Shown here in pieces: positions 11,240-24,000 of a stretch of DNA of 64,000 bases. The notes beneath the pieces are model-generated. The model saw nothing but the letters and a program-made list of their open reading frames with translations, did no database searches and was not told where the DNA came from. The translations under genes were made by a program, and so were the position numbers. Position 1 is the first letter of the stretch. Each line of letters opens with the position of its first letter. The DNA comes from Cladopsammia gracilis (Eukaryota > Cnidaria > Anthozoa > Scleractinia > Dendrophylliidae). Where the stretch lies: positions 1 to 64,000 of the forward strand of contig JAJGOT010000922.1 of assembly GCA_022457155.1 (NCBI GenBank), given 5' to 3'.

Positions 11240-12265
11240 ATGAAGATCTTTACGTTGAAGAAAGTTTTCTTGGCATTTTCTTCTCTCGTTGCGTTTGCCG
11301 CCATGTTTTATGGGATGAGTATATTAAACGATGATTATCCGCTTCAGTTGTATCAAACGACAAGAAATGAAGGCCCGCTCGCTCAAGTAACAGAACGCCT
11401 TGTTCTAATATTAATCACAAGCGCGCCGTTTCACACGAACAATAGACAAACCCTACGACAGACATGGCTCTCACTTTTGGTAAACAATTCTGTTTCACTG
11501 GGACGATCAAACATACGAGCAATGAAAAACCCTACAAATGAATCTAATAATGACTTGGTCATTACCTACTGGTTTGTTTGCGGACACTACTACGACAAGG
11601 AAAAGAAAGTTGAAGCTGCCGTGGAGGATGAGAGCAAAGTGTACGGTGACATATTAAGGCTGAACTACACAGAGACATATTCCATGCTGGTCTATAAGAC
11701 TTTGAGCTCATTGAGCTTTGCTTCTACCATGGACGTTAAGTTTGTTGTGAAAGTAGACGACGACGTGTATTTGCACGTGCCTAAGTTGGTTTGGTGGCTG
11801 AAAACTGCCCCTTTGCCTGACAAGCTGTACGCTGGTTATTTGCTCAATCAATCAAGAGTGATAAGAAATATACACCATAAATGGCATGTCAGCAAGCAAT
11901 ATTTTAAAGAGACTTATTTTCCCCCGTATTGCAACGGTCCCTTTTACATTTTATCCAAAAATGTTGTTCTCGAATTACTTGAGGTCTCTTCCAGCGAAAG
12001 CGCTTCATACAATTCATTTCCGTTGGAAGACGTATATATAGGAATATTAGCCAAAAGGGCTGGAATCAAACCCATACAACTCAAATTTTCGGGAGTTCGT
12101 CTCGAGCCCAGGTTCCCGCGACTGGCGCACATAAATTGGAAAGATAGCGTGGTTGCCAAGCACTTTGCCTTAGGACACGGTTTGTCAACAGAGCAGCTGT
12201 TTGGATTTCACAAGAGATTCCTCAAACTGCAATCGCAATCGAACAATCCTGTGCCCCATAAATGA
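11240..12265 (+). CDS. Beta-1,3-galactosyltransferase-like glycosyltransferase (GT31)
   Basis: An intact, intronless gene of 341 residues. It is a Golgi type II membrane enzyme expected to add Gal or GlcNAc in beta-1,3 linkage from a UDP-sugar. A membrane anchor lies at about residues 8-28 after a short basic tail. The lumenal domain has the GT31 motifs in order: RQTLRQTW (69-76), the metal-binding DxD-type KVDDDVY (171-177), YFPPYCNGPFYILS (226-239) and EDVYIG (263-268). There are N-glycosylation sequons at NNS, NES, NYT and NQS. Length is typical of B3GALT/B3GNT proteins. Donor and acceptor sugars cannot be told from sequence. Single-exon structure is common in this family. No nearby gene is functionally linked. 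Confidence 0.92.
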   Translation: MKIFTLKKVFLAFSSLVAFAAMFYGMSILNDDYPLQLYQTTRNEGPLAQVTERLVLILITSAPFHTNNRQTLRQTWLSLLVNNSVSLGRSNIRAMKNPTNESNNDLVITYWFVCGHYYDKEKKVEAAVEDESKVYGDILRLNYTETYSMLVYKTLSSLSFASTMDVKFVVKVDDDVYLHVPKLVWWLKTAPLPDKLYAGYLLNQSRVIRNIHHKWHVSKQYFKETYFPPYCNGPFYILSKNVVLELLEVSSSESASYNSFPLEDVYIGILAKRAGIKPIQLKFSGVRLEPRFPRLAHINWKDSVVAKHFALGHGLSTEQLFGFHKRFLKLQSQSNNPVPHK

Positions 12266-12422
12266 ATTTGAAAAAACACTTTAATGAACAATAACAGAAA
12301 ATGTACAATTCACTTAGTCAGAACAATGTATGAGTTATGGACGGGAATAGTTTGGTTATTGATGCATTTCACGGTTAGTATCACGATTCTCGGATGCTTT
12401 TGTCTGCTTTTGAGACGTCAAT

Positions 12423-12757
12423 ATTATGTACTTTTTGACTAAGTGGGAGGGCCGGATGGGAAAATATTTGGCTCGAGGTCATGGCGTACGGACCGAGCAC
12501 AGCGAGGTCCGTGCGCCATGACTGAGAGCCAACTATTTTCCCATCCCGCCCAACCTAACTTAGTCAATAAGTATTTTATCATGACGGAGACAAAATTACT
12601 TGAAATCTTAGCGCGCGAGGCCGTCCGCTTTTGTAGTAGGGCCGTACGGCTTTTTCCGGCCCTGCTCGCGCAACTGCGTACGGCCCTCATACGGGCCTTT
12701 CATCAATGGTTTTGCAAAGAAAAGGTTCGCAGAGCCGTACGGGTCATATGATAAAAA
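12423..12757. mobile_element. Foldback element, GGCGTACGGACCGAGC family, copy 1
   Basis: A palindromic core (GGCCGGATGGGAAAATATTTGG... and complement) flanked by GACTAAGT / ACTTAGTC, followed by a second part ending GTACGGGTCATAT. Copy 2 is at 44036-44382. A core fragment is also at 10486. Confidence 0.75.
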
Positions 12758-14300
12758 GTCGTATTGTCGTCTCAAAAACCAGCCTGTGATTGGTTGAAAA
12801 TTTCCCGCGGCAATTTAATGGCTTCCTTGCGTAGAAAACCAAAATTTAAAATTATCTTCAAAGGAGAGGCAAAAATGTTGATTACTTTGTCGAGTTTGGC
12901 AGATAAACAACGCTGTATTCAATGCAACGACCCTTTCTATCGAAAGTTAACGATAACATGAGTTTAAAAGCTGCTTTTGTTCGTTTGAAAGGTTTGTTTA
13001 CATTGAGCTGTGCTGTGCGCGCGCTATCACGCCATCGTCATTTGAAAAAAAGTTTTGGCGATTGTGAACAAACATTTTTGTTTTCTAGTCCCCGTAGAAG
13101 GTTTGTTTTGCAAACCGAAATATCGGGCAAATATATTCAACTGTTTGTTTTTTTTTTTATTTCACTTCTGTCTCTATCTTTTCTTCTTGCCGTAAGGATC
13201 AGTTTGCCGTTTTTACCATTACTATTTCAAGATTTTTTCTGATTCAGGTCTACGATAGATCCGGTACTCTGTCTTCATTGGTTTGTCGTTGTGGTTTTAC
13301 CGTTATTATAAGAGAAACCCGGACTTAACCACACCGGCCTTTTGAGTCCAACGCGCTAACGGTAGTATTAAGTAATGTTCCACATAAGAACGATAGCAAA
13401 CTTCATTGTTCTGCGGCATTGGCTCTTTCCCACATAGAATATCTTTGATTTCAAGAATAGAGGAGGAGCTGATGGTTAATAATTATTTTTCATTATAAAA
13501 ATAAAGAAAGTCCATTTGCGTTAAATAAATTTTAGGAAATGTTCGTGCTTAGCCAATCAGAATAGCAGAAGACAATAGCTAATAATTTTGCTTCTTTCAT
13601 GAAGTTCCCCAAAAACAATATCTTTTAAAAATTGCATGTTGTGCGATTAGGTCTCGAATTCCTTGAAACCTTAATAAAATTAGACAAAATGCACCTTGAA
13701 CCTTGACTTTTTAGCGGTTTTTGAGTCTAGGCAAATTAGATCACTAGTTGCAACAATGAAAAAAGTTGACATTCCATCGTGCATGGCCGTTGGCGCTATC
13801 CTTCTTATGCGGATCATTACTTAAATGTAAGCGTCCATACATGGTCCTGATCTATATTTATGGTCCTATATTCACGTGTAGCAATATGGACAGTATTTCA
13901 TGTCAACTTTCATGTATACTCCCACTTGACGTGGTGAGGGTTTCCCGCACTTGGCAGCGTCTGCACGTTTTGTGATTGGCTAAAAAATCTCGCGCCACAT
14001 TCTCAACCAATCAGAATTAAAACCAAAACAAATTGGGACTTGCTCGCACGCGTTTTCCCGCGCTTGGCGCCGGCTACATGTATTTGCTTGGAGTTCTGAT
14101 TGGTTCATTGGATTCTCTGCTCTGCTGTGATTGGCCAGAGGAATCAAAGCTCTCTGCAACTTGGATTACAGAGTCCATCAATAGCTCACTCACTAGAAAC
14201 ATGATTCCAATAACTTATTTTATTCATATCTATTCTATAAGACTGTTCACTTATAGAGTTTCAGGCCTAAAACTACTGTACAGCGCAATCTAAGGACGAC
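12758..14300. other. Intergenic region without recognised gene
   Basis: AT-rich with short chance ORFs. 13964-14120 carries a diverged copy of the AACCAATCAGA.../cgcacgcgttttcccgcg element related to 21235-21518. No coding signal is convincing. Confidence 0.5.
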
Positions 14301-16614
14301 ACAACATAATTTATGTTCACGCGGAACAGTTCTAAAGAAACCTAACGTTCTACTCAAGATTTATCAAACAATTTGTACATGATATAATAACTTCAATATC
14401 CTGAGATTTTCAGGCAATCAACTTCTTATATTATTATTATCATTATTATTGTTGTATTATGAAAATTGTACTTTTTTACACAAGACACCGGACAATATAT
14501 CGGCCCATTAAAACGATTTAGTCAAAATTGTACAACTGAGCTAGCTGGCAATTCGGAAGTGTTTACAATAGTTTTACAAATTAGAATTGTCTTGCTCAGT
14601 AAATAATTATCTAGTACAAGGCTCTTGGTAAAAACACTCATTTGACTTTCAATTGCTCATGACTCAAATCTACACAGGTTAAACTAAGGTTACATGCGTA
14701 TTTTTCAAGCCGTGGAAGTCAACCGAAGATGACTGGACAGCTTTCAACCTCGTCCCCAGGCTCTCTCTTCTTCCCTTCCCCCGAGGCTCTGGGGACAAGG
14801 TTTGAATCATGTTACTAGTTGGCTAAAATAAATGTCCATTCATAAATTTAAGGCGAATATGCGACAGAAAAGTGCTTTTCAATTTGAGACGTTAAAGAAA
14901 ATCACCTGGCTCAACATCACATGCTTTTCGTTTGAGCACACCTTCGTTACAAGAAAGAAAAGCTCCAAAAAAAAAATCGAATCCTTCCCACGAGCCTCTT
15001 ATGAACCACGATCTTGTTGAATGCAGCGGTCACAGACATGAAAACGACGCCTAAGGGATTTATTTACCTCCTTTGCAAACCCGTATCAAACGTCGCACCT
15101 TCTAGTCGTAGAAGTCGTTCCGGCAAAAGAAAATTGTGACAAATAACCACGGGCTTGGAAATAATTGATTCTGTCTATTAGGCGGGTCTTCGTGTGTATT
15201 AATTTACAAAAACACTTTATCAAAACAAATGAGAGCTTCACCAAAAGCCTTACTAAAAAAAAACAATTAACAGCGAAAATAAATTAAGATAACTTTGTTT
15301 TGAATTGTACGAAAACAAAAGAACACAATCTCAACAAAAAAAAAAACAAGGTCAAGCCACAAATACCCCATTTCCCATAAAAACCACAACATTTATGAAG
15401 GATAGTTTTTGGTTTTAGCTAGAGACCTTTAGTGGTGTTTTCTAGCTCAATAAACAACTAATTGTTCCGTTTGGACCCCCCAGACTGAGAATAAAGAATG
15501 ATGATTTCATTCAGGAATTGCTTTGTCTATTCAGTGCACTACCAAGTCAGGGAACAAGTGCCACGAAAGTACCCGAAAACTTTCTTTCTCTCCTCGTCCA
15601 GTCAAAAAACAACATGAACGTGTTACGTCAGCATTATAGCTTTAAGCATGCGTCATGTTGCTTTGTAACGTCCCTACTAGCTATCAGTACACTAAAATGC
15701 GGTCAAAACTCGAAATTCTGACAGCAAAAATAACTTGTTCCCAGACTATGTGCAAAGGTATTGACAATATGAACAGAAAAGAGGGCTAAGCGTGCGACTC
15801 ACTTGCTATGTAATAAAATTTTAAGCTAAGTACAAGTACAGTTCTACAGTCTGTCACGGATTGCAGACCATTCACTTTTCAGCCCCGCCACATGACAGTG
15901 TCGACTGTCAAGTAAAACAGCTTTCAAGACAATCAGCCCTCTATTCTGATCGTATTCAAGCTTGTTCCATGAGCCTGCGCTTGTTTGTGTCCACCACTGA
16001 CTTGTAAAAGCGCAGGCTCGGGAATGCAATAGTCCTTTTGCATCAATTGATCACGTGACCTACATTTCTAAAACATAAAAACCCGGCAACTTAAAATAGG
16101 GCGTTTTAAAATTGGCTAGTCTGTTGGATGACAATGGTTGTTAGTTCCCATACAGATCCCTCTAATATTCAGTGGAACAATCAAACGTCCGTCAAATTCT
16201 AACATTGACGATGGAAACTTAAAATCTTGCATACTAGCTAACTTTGACTCTCCTTTTATTTCTGATAAGTTGCCGGGTTTTTGCGTTTAGGAATTTAGGC
16301 TACGTGCAATACGTTCTAGCAAAATATATAATATTGTTAGAACAGTCTAGATAAGGTCAACGGCAATAAATATAATACTTTATAATTTTCTAGAGATTTC
16401 TTATTGTCGGGAAAAAATGCTATGTACAATTTGTCTTTCTTTTTTATATATGTAGAAGGTAATCTATGTTTCTCTCTTGAAATTAAATAGTTATGTAAGG
16501 TTCCAGCTCAAATTTGCACAGGGAAAGAAAAGACGTTTTTCTCACACACTGCTGGGCTCTAAAGGTTGTTTGAAATGGTAACTGTAGGGTTCTAACTAGG
16601 TGTTCATTTGGAGG
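14301..16614. other. Intergenic region, mostly unannotated
   Basis: AT-rich. A (TTA)n-like microsatellite lies at about 14430-14460. 16030-16290 contains an inverted pair (CCCGGCAACTTA near 16081 and AAGTTGCCGGGTTTT near 16267) and resembles 51273-51330. No gene found. Confidence 0.5.
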
Positions 16615-16689
16615 CGTTCCGAGTGTCCGAAGGCCAAGAGCTCCCCCCCCCCCCACCCCTGCATTTTGAGACATAATTTTGAGATAATC

Positions 16690-17922
16690 TGACAGTAGTA
16701 TTTTATTTTATTCTTTTTAGCTGTGTCAACGTTTTGACAATGTTAACCGAGCCTGCTGTAAGGCCAACAGTTTATGGTACTTCACGTTCCTTGCCATATA
16801 GTGTCCTTTGACAAGGAATGTTTGCATCATTTACATTGGGGGGGGGGGGGGGGGGAGGAGGAAGCTTCAACACCTAGGTAGGACCTTGGTTAAAAAGTAC
16901 TTGGTAAAGAAATCACTGGTTGCACGATAATTTCTGTAAACCACAGTCAAACCTACAGAGGTAGAGGTCAATGAAATAATAGAAAGGTGTCAGTGTCATG
17001 AATTAAGGGGTGGGTCCAAATCAAGAGGATGGATTGTATACTCGGCCTTCTCAATCATCCACTCTGAGATCTAGATATTTTGCTTACACAGTCACAGCTT
17101 ACGGTCACTCTTGTATCTCGTTTTTGGCATTTACCGTACAGTGATCGGATTGGTTCTGTTCCCAGTAGTGTGCGAGAAGGGGATTTTCAATTTTGCATGA
17201 TTTCTACGGAAATCTGGTGCAATTCTACGCTCTTTTTAAGAATCACTCCTAAAAAGGCACCACGCAGCAACTTGTTGAATGAAGAAATAGAAAGGAATTT
17301 GGACATTTTCCTTTGGAATGTTACCGAATGACTGCTTAGAAAAGTTGTAAAACCCCAATAATCGATAAAAATAAACCAAAACGGTTCTTTGAGGAGGTGC
17401 TTACATAATGTTTAAGTCACGCAAGGCAAGTCACGCGAACTACGGCGATCATTTTACAGAGACGGTTCAAGGCGATAAAGAGGAGCCGCCTCACAAAGGA
17501 ATACATTGAATTTTTAGTGGCGTTAAAACATACTGTACTGCATGAGAATGCTACAATTCTGGGTTGAATGCAGGCACGTGTTTGTTGATCGTATAAAACA
17601 AGTGTACAATATAATACATTACTAGGAGGGAAACAGCGAGAATGACATCAGGGGCCCGTTTCTCGAAACTCCCGGTAACTTTTCGGGCCCGAAGCCAAAT
17701 ATTGAAATCAAAATCTAACGAATAAAAGCGCAGGTCCTAGCGAACAAACCAGTCTATTTTGTTTTGCTAACTGATAGTTTTATCGTATTATCTGCAAAAC
17801 TTTTGAAACCTCGATCTTCAATGAAAATAAAACAGTTTTCCGGGCCCGGTAATTACCGGGTCTTTCGAGAAACGGCCCCCAGGGAGGGAGGGGAGGGGAT
17901 AGCTAACTACTCTAACAACATA
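16690..17922 (-). other. Probable PDE8 3' UTR (proximal copy)
   Basis: Follows the TAG at 17923. Two overlapping minus-strand AATAAA signals lie at about 16702-16715, giving a 3' UTR of roughly 1.2 kb. It contains a small foldback element at 17652-17879. The start of the UTR is firm only if exon 26 is correct. Confidence 0.45.
17652..17879. mobile_element. Foldback MITE with CAG target duplication (copy B)
   Basis: Same insertion as 1024-1250 inside the duplicated block, with the same CAG flanks. It lies in the PDE8 3' UTR. Confidence 0.7.
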
Positions 17923-18075
17923 CTATGACGAAGTGAGAGACGTGCTGGACGACGAAGGAGGCTCGGAGGAAGTGCCAGACGTGGACGTGGGGTTTCTAGT
18001 CGAGGTACCAGAAGTTGGATTACCGGAAGTCGTGTTACCGGAATTACCGCCGCCGGAAGTGCGTGATGCTGCGTC
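17923..18075 (-). CDS. PDE8: PDE8 exon 26, terminal (proximal copy)
   Basis: 50 codons plus [23 protein letters not shown] and further Ser/Thr/Pro-rich residues ending [10 protein letters not shown]. It is chosen because its acceptor (a T-rich tract then ctcag) joins exon 25 in phase 0 and gives a clean open tail and stop. There is no homology to vertebrate C-termini, so the assignment rests on splice logic and on conservation of the open frame in the second copy. A Phe/Ser difference separates the two copies. Confidence 0.75.
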   Translation of the reverse strand, partial: DAASRTSGGGNSGNTTSGNPTSGTSTRNPTSTSGTSSEPPSSSSTSLTSS

Positions 18076-21000
18076 CTGAGAATCAACAAAGGGACTAGTG
18101 TCAGATTAGGAATGGATCGATCAGCCATGTCGTACTTCCAGTCTAACGTTAAGGCCCAGTGTTAAGCATCGTTGGATAGATAGACAAGCAAACTGACTAC
18201 AGGCATTAGGCAGACACACACGGCAGTTAAATTATCACTTGAGGGAGGAGGAGAAATGAGGAGGAGACGAGTAGAGATGAGACCAAAACCACGACATTGG
18301 CCGATTTACAACATTTGTAAAAACCAAAGCCAAGTTAACCGAAAACCAATCACAGAGGCTGAGGAAGGAAACAAGAAAGAAAGAAAGAAAAAAAGAAACA
18401 CACACGCATAACCTTTAACACCTTAAACCTCGTACTGACCGAAGACCAAACTTGAAAGAATGTTCTAAAATTCAACTTGGGAAAGAAACTAGAAAACGAA
18501 CAACACCACGAGAGAGAAAGATTATATAGACATTTTTTTTTTCAAAGGGAAGAGCTCTGCTCAACTACTTCACTTGAAATGTCACATCAGTCTCAAAGAG
18601 GCATGAGCTGTAGAATTCCTTAGAAATTGCTTGCAACGTTTATAGTTCATATAGTCCCATTTTAGAACTTTGGGGGGGGGGGGGGGGGGAGGGGGGGATC
18701 CTCTATGCAAGAAACATTGGTGCTGTATTTATCATTTTTAGAGCGGTTTTCAATGGCTGAAAAAGCTTGTGCCACTTTCTCACCCAAACAGAAGTAAAAC
18801 CAAAACCAATCGTGACTAGTTCGCACGCGGTTTCCCGTGTTTGGCGTACACGTGTTTGCATTAAGTTTTGATTGTTGTCTGCGTCTCGTGTGTTTGGCAA
18901 GAGTGATTACATTGTAACATTTGATAACAAACCGCTCTAAAGGCAAGCACAAGACTGCACAAAACTAATCTGTGCCTCTATGGGGAGGCTAACTTATCTG
19001 TGCCTCTATTTTCCTATGGGGAAAATAATATTTTGGGTGAGTCCTGACAGAAAGATGGAGGAGACATAAGAGTTGATTGGATTTGAAAAATGGTATCTAT
19101 GCAATGTAAGTGACTTACCCAATCTTCAGCGGCTTTTTTCCAGTATTCGTGATTATCTGTAAGATGTCGGATTGTCTCGGGTACAAACGCGAAAGCTGCA
19201 AACGACATGTAAGGATCAGAACGGTGCAAGTTTAAAAATTAAAACGTACAAAACAGAAAGAATTGACAACAACAACAACATTAATGACGTACCGTCCCAG
19301 GCGTCGTAAAGATCACTGACGAAGTAATCTATAAACCAAACCTGGAAAACACATATTAATTTAGATACAATGTCACCTCTTTAGAACCACTGCTGGGTAA
19401 AAAAATTGTGGTCTTTATGACAGGGCGAGGGAAACTCATGTTTTGAATGACCTTAACCTCAAAACACTAAATTCCAATCAAAGATGTTTATCATTACGAA
19501 CAGAAAAGTGTTCGATGGTCGCATTACATGTAACGGGCCCTTCGCATAAGAAAATGACTAACCTTTCCTATGGACCGTTGCAACAATGTGGTGGTCGTAT
19601 ATATGGCGGGATTTAACTGCACACGAAAACAGCCAACCCGGTTCAAACGTACTTATTTATGCCTTGTCGAATTCAAGACATTTAAACTCGATAGAAATTC
19701 GACTGATGATTCAAACAATGGGAGTTTAATCCACCAAGCTTAAATTTGTATGTGTCAAACAGAAAATCACTGTTCATTCATTGCCATAACATATGCATTA
19801 ACTCGACACAGCAGAAATTTAACATTTGATAAGCGAAAGAGTATATAACCATTCAAATGAACGCTATTGGCCAGAATTTTACCCTAATGTGCGACCGATC
19901 AAATGAAAGCTTTTGAGCAGTACTTTCCCGTGGTACTGTTTTTTATGCTGTACAAGGTGGTTCTAACTTTGAGTCTGTGGATGAAATCCTAAAGTAGGAG
20001 CTAATGAAAGCTGACCAATTCACGTGTATGGGAAGCCTTTGTGAATTACAATTATAGATGTAGATGTAGATGTGGTGCCGTTCAATATGCTGTACACGGT
20101 AGTTTTAATTTTTGAGTCTGTGGATGAAACCCTAATGTGCGACCAATCAAATGAAAGCGACTGAGCAGTACTTTCCTGTGGTACTGTTTATTATGCTGTA
20201 CAAGGTGGTTCTAACTTTTGAGTCTGTGGATGAAATTCTAAAGTGTAACCATTCAAATGAAAGCTACTGAGCAGTACTTTCCCGTGGTGCTGTTTATTAT
20301 ACTATACAAGGTGGTTCTAACTTTTGAGCCTGTGGATGAAGTTCTAAAGTGTAACCATTCAAATGAAAGCTACTGAGTAATACTTTCCTGTGGTGATATG
20401 CCATACACGGAAGTTTTAATTTTTGAGTCTGTGGATGAAACCCTCAAGTGTGACCATTCAAATGAAAGCTACTGAGCAGTACTTTCCTGTGGTGCTGTTT
20501 ATTATACTGTACATGGTGGTTCTAACTTTTGAGTCTGTGGATGAAATTCTAAAGTGTGACCATTCAAATGAAAGCTACTGAGCAGTACTTTCCTGTGGTG
20601 CTGTTTATTATGCTGTACAAGGGGGTTCTAACTTTTGAGTCTATGGATGAAATCCTAAAGTGTAACCATTCAAATGAAAGCTACTGAGCAGTACTTTCCT
20701 GTGGTGCTGTTTATTATGCTGTACAAGGGGGTTCTAACTTTTGAGTCTGTGGATGAAATTCTAAAGTGTAACCATTCAAATGAAAGCTACTGAGCAGTAC
20801 TTTCCTGTGGTGCTGTTTATTATGCTGTACAAGGTGGTTCTAACTTTTGAGTCTGTGGATGAAATTCTAAAGTGTAACCATTCAAATGAAAGCTACTGAG
20901 CAGTACTTTCCTGTGGTGATATGCCGTACACGGTAGTTTTAATTTCTGAGTCTGTGGATGAAACCCTCATGTGCGACCAATCAAATGAAAGCTAGTGAGC

Positions 21001-24000
21001 AGTACTTTCCCGTGGTGACATTCATTCATACGTACCTGTGACCTCGGTACATTACATGTCTGTTTGTCAAAGACAGGCATCACCACTGGTAAACCGCGCC
21101 TCTTTTCCTCGTCCGTCTGTCAAAAAAGAAATAAATTAACATTCCATGATCGCCGGAGATCGCGGGCATTGCTAAAATACTGACCATAAACTCTGCGACT
21201 ATTTGTTAATTTCCCCAAACTACTTGTTCTGTTAGAGCAGTTTTCAATTGAGTGTGGTAAAACCAAAACCAAAGTAATTACTCTGACCAATCACAGCAGT
21301 CGTAAACAATCCAATGAACCAATCAGAGCTCGAAGCAATTACATGTCGGCGACGCCAAGCGCGAGAAAACGCGTGCGAGCAAGTCGCGATTGGTTTTGGT
21401 TTTACTTCTGATTGGTCGAGAAAGTGACGCGAGATTTTTTAGCCAATCACAAAGCGTGGCAATGCAAAACCAAAGCAACTGTGTAATTACTTTTCACACT
21501 CAATTGAAAACTGCTCTATGCTCTGTAGAGTCTTTTTATCCAGTTAAGTTGTATATTTGGTGGCATTTGACGATATAACATGGAAATATGCTAAGCGAAA
21601 CTGCGATATTTCGGCCGCGGCACTTGTCCAAACGATGTCTGTGATTCCCTAAGAAAACAACAGATTTGTCCCGCTGGGATAGGGATTAGGGATAGGGGCA
21701 CTGTTCAAGTGATATATCAATAGTATCGTTCACCAATCACAGACATCGTTTGAACAGCTACGGGATCGCCCATATTTGGGCAGAACACTGTTCCGTATTT
21801 GGGGGCGAACGAGCGCTGAGTTAAAGGGACACTCTCCCGGCTGAAATAACGTGTTTTTCATGAACTGTAATCCACTTCAATCTTTGCAATCCTACACTTT
21901 ATCTCCAAACTACTGCTTTTGTCTTGCTCTATAGAATCTTTTTATCCAACTAAGTTGTATATTTGGTGGTATTTGGCGATTAACATGGAAATGGAAGCTA
22001 AGCGAAATTTTGCTATTTTAGCGGGACAGTGTCCCTTTAGACCGCGGACGTCTGAGGCGAGTCAAAAGACGCGACCAAGGGTGTGAGAGTCAGGCTGAAA
22101 GGCGAAGGAGGGGGGAGGGGGAGAGAAAAGAAAAATACGCCTGCCCGCATTCATTGTTCATTTGGGAAACACCGTTCGTGGACGAACAGAGTTCCTGATT
22201 GGTGCGGTAGGTTGTATATCGATTGACTCCTGTCAGTCTTTGGCATGTTTTCCCTCCATGCAGAATCAAGGAAATCGATGTTTCCATATCAGTTTACTCT
22301 GCTGCAAATTTGGCGACGCCCGGACAAATCTTCACACACAAATCGGTTTTCAGCACATTTTTTAACATTGTGATAAGAGTTTGAATATAAAACGATCGAT
22401 ATTCGGCTGTGTTTGATCACCCGAGGAGACACCACAGGCCCGAAATGTACGTTTTTGATAGTTTCAGGATTCTCCCTTACTGATGTTTTATTGATATCTG
22501 GGTATTTTATTAAAATCTTCTGAACATAACCTTTACAGTCACGACTGTTCCCCAAATACTTTGTGATATTAAGGCAATGAAAATGTTATAATTTGCATAC
22601 TTCATTGATTTCCCGTGTCTGCCACCAATATCATGATTTCATCTGAAGCTTTAAAATAATCTGTAACTCTACAGATCAGCTTCTGTATTGTTATATTGTC
22701 TCACTTTCATTATTTTCAATTACATTACTTTTCCTGCCTCGAATAGCGTTTTTGCTAAATTGCAGGGCAACTGTATTTAAGTTTAATATGTCTAATAAAT
22801 TTTTGTTTGTTGTTGTTGTTGTTGTTGACTGTACGAAAATTTTTTACATGAATACTCCCGCTATCAGATGCTTGTCTGGCTTTTGGGTGCAATTACGCAA
22901 ATAGTAACACGGTTGACTTTTTAAAATTACAACGGCATGGCAAACCACAATTTTCTCCTTTGGCAACAGAGGCAAATCAAATAATGACTTGGTGATTCTA
23001 TTTTCATGAAGAGGACAGCAATGACATTAAAAGCCTGCAACTAAAAAGGAAAGAAATCAAACAGCCGTTTTGAATACAGTAGTTGCGTGCGAACTGTTCG
23101 TCCCCAGGGATGAAGCGCGGTATGTGATCAAATGGATTACGTAAGAGGGGTGTTTCCTGATTTCACAGGCCTTGCGGGCAGGCGTTTTTTCTTTCTCTTC
23201 CCTGCCTCCTCCCCGGTTGTGCCTAAATCATACCGTCCAGAAGGACGTCGGACACCTCATTGAGACTTATATAACGTAATGTCGACACTTCGAATTATAT
23301 TTTCAATAAATTTTTAAGTGTGAAAAATAAAATCTAAAATCCCCACTCAGGATTGAACCTGTGACCTCAGCTAGGCTTAGGCTTACATAGCCTACCGTAC
23401 CAGAGTACCACCTAGCTTCTCGGGTTGCTTAGTCCTAAATTTAAAGGGACACTGTCCCGGCTGAAATAACGTGTTTTTCCTGAACTGTAATCCACTTCAA
23501 TCCTTGAAATCCTGCACTTTATCTCCAAACTGCTTTTGTTTTCCTCCATAGAATCTTTTTATCCAACTAAGTTGGATATTTGGTGGTATTTGGCGATATA
23601 ACGTTGAAATGGAAGCTCAGCGAAATTTTGCTATTTTAGCGGGAGTGTCCCTTTAACTATATAAACTGCTCCCCTAACCTCAACTGAAAGCTAACCAGTT
23701 ACTCCGTTATATAAGTCTCAATAAGGTGTCCGACGTCCTTCTGGACTGTATGATTTGGGCTTGACCCTCCTCTCCACCCCTTTCACTCCTTCCAGCCCCC
23801 GACATTTTGCAAAACCAAAATGACGACCAAACACCAAATTCAACACTCGCCCACCAAAAAACAAAACAAAAACAAAAAACGCCTGTACTGCTGGCCATCC
23901 CTTAGGCTGGTTTCCAATGAGCGTCAACGATCATGGAAAAACACAGACTCCAGCCAACAATTATCGGCACATTTCTCCAGCAGTAATCAGAAATCTCAGT

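Larger units (their letters stand above)
16615..19112. repeat. Segmental duplication, copy B
   Basis: Partner of 1-2466. This copy is joined to the rest of PDE8: exon 25 ends 6 bp beyond the right breakpoint. The left limit is a minimum, set by the window start in copy A. Confidence 0.95.

Noticed and set aside
19014..19118. Read-through C-terminus of PDE8 after exon 25
   Set aside because: A strong donor sits at 19117-19118 and the read-through lies in duplicated non-coding sequence; the spliced exon 26 gives a better tail. Kept as an alternative only.
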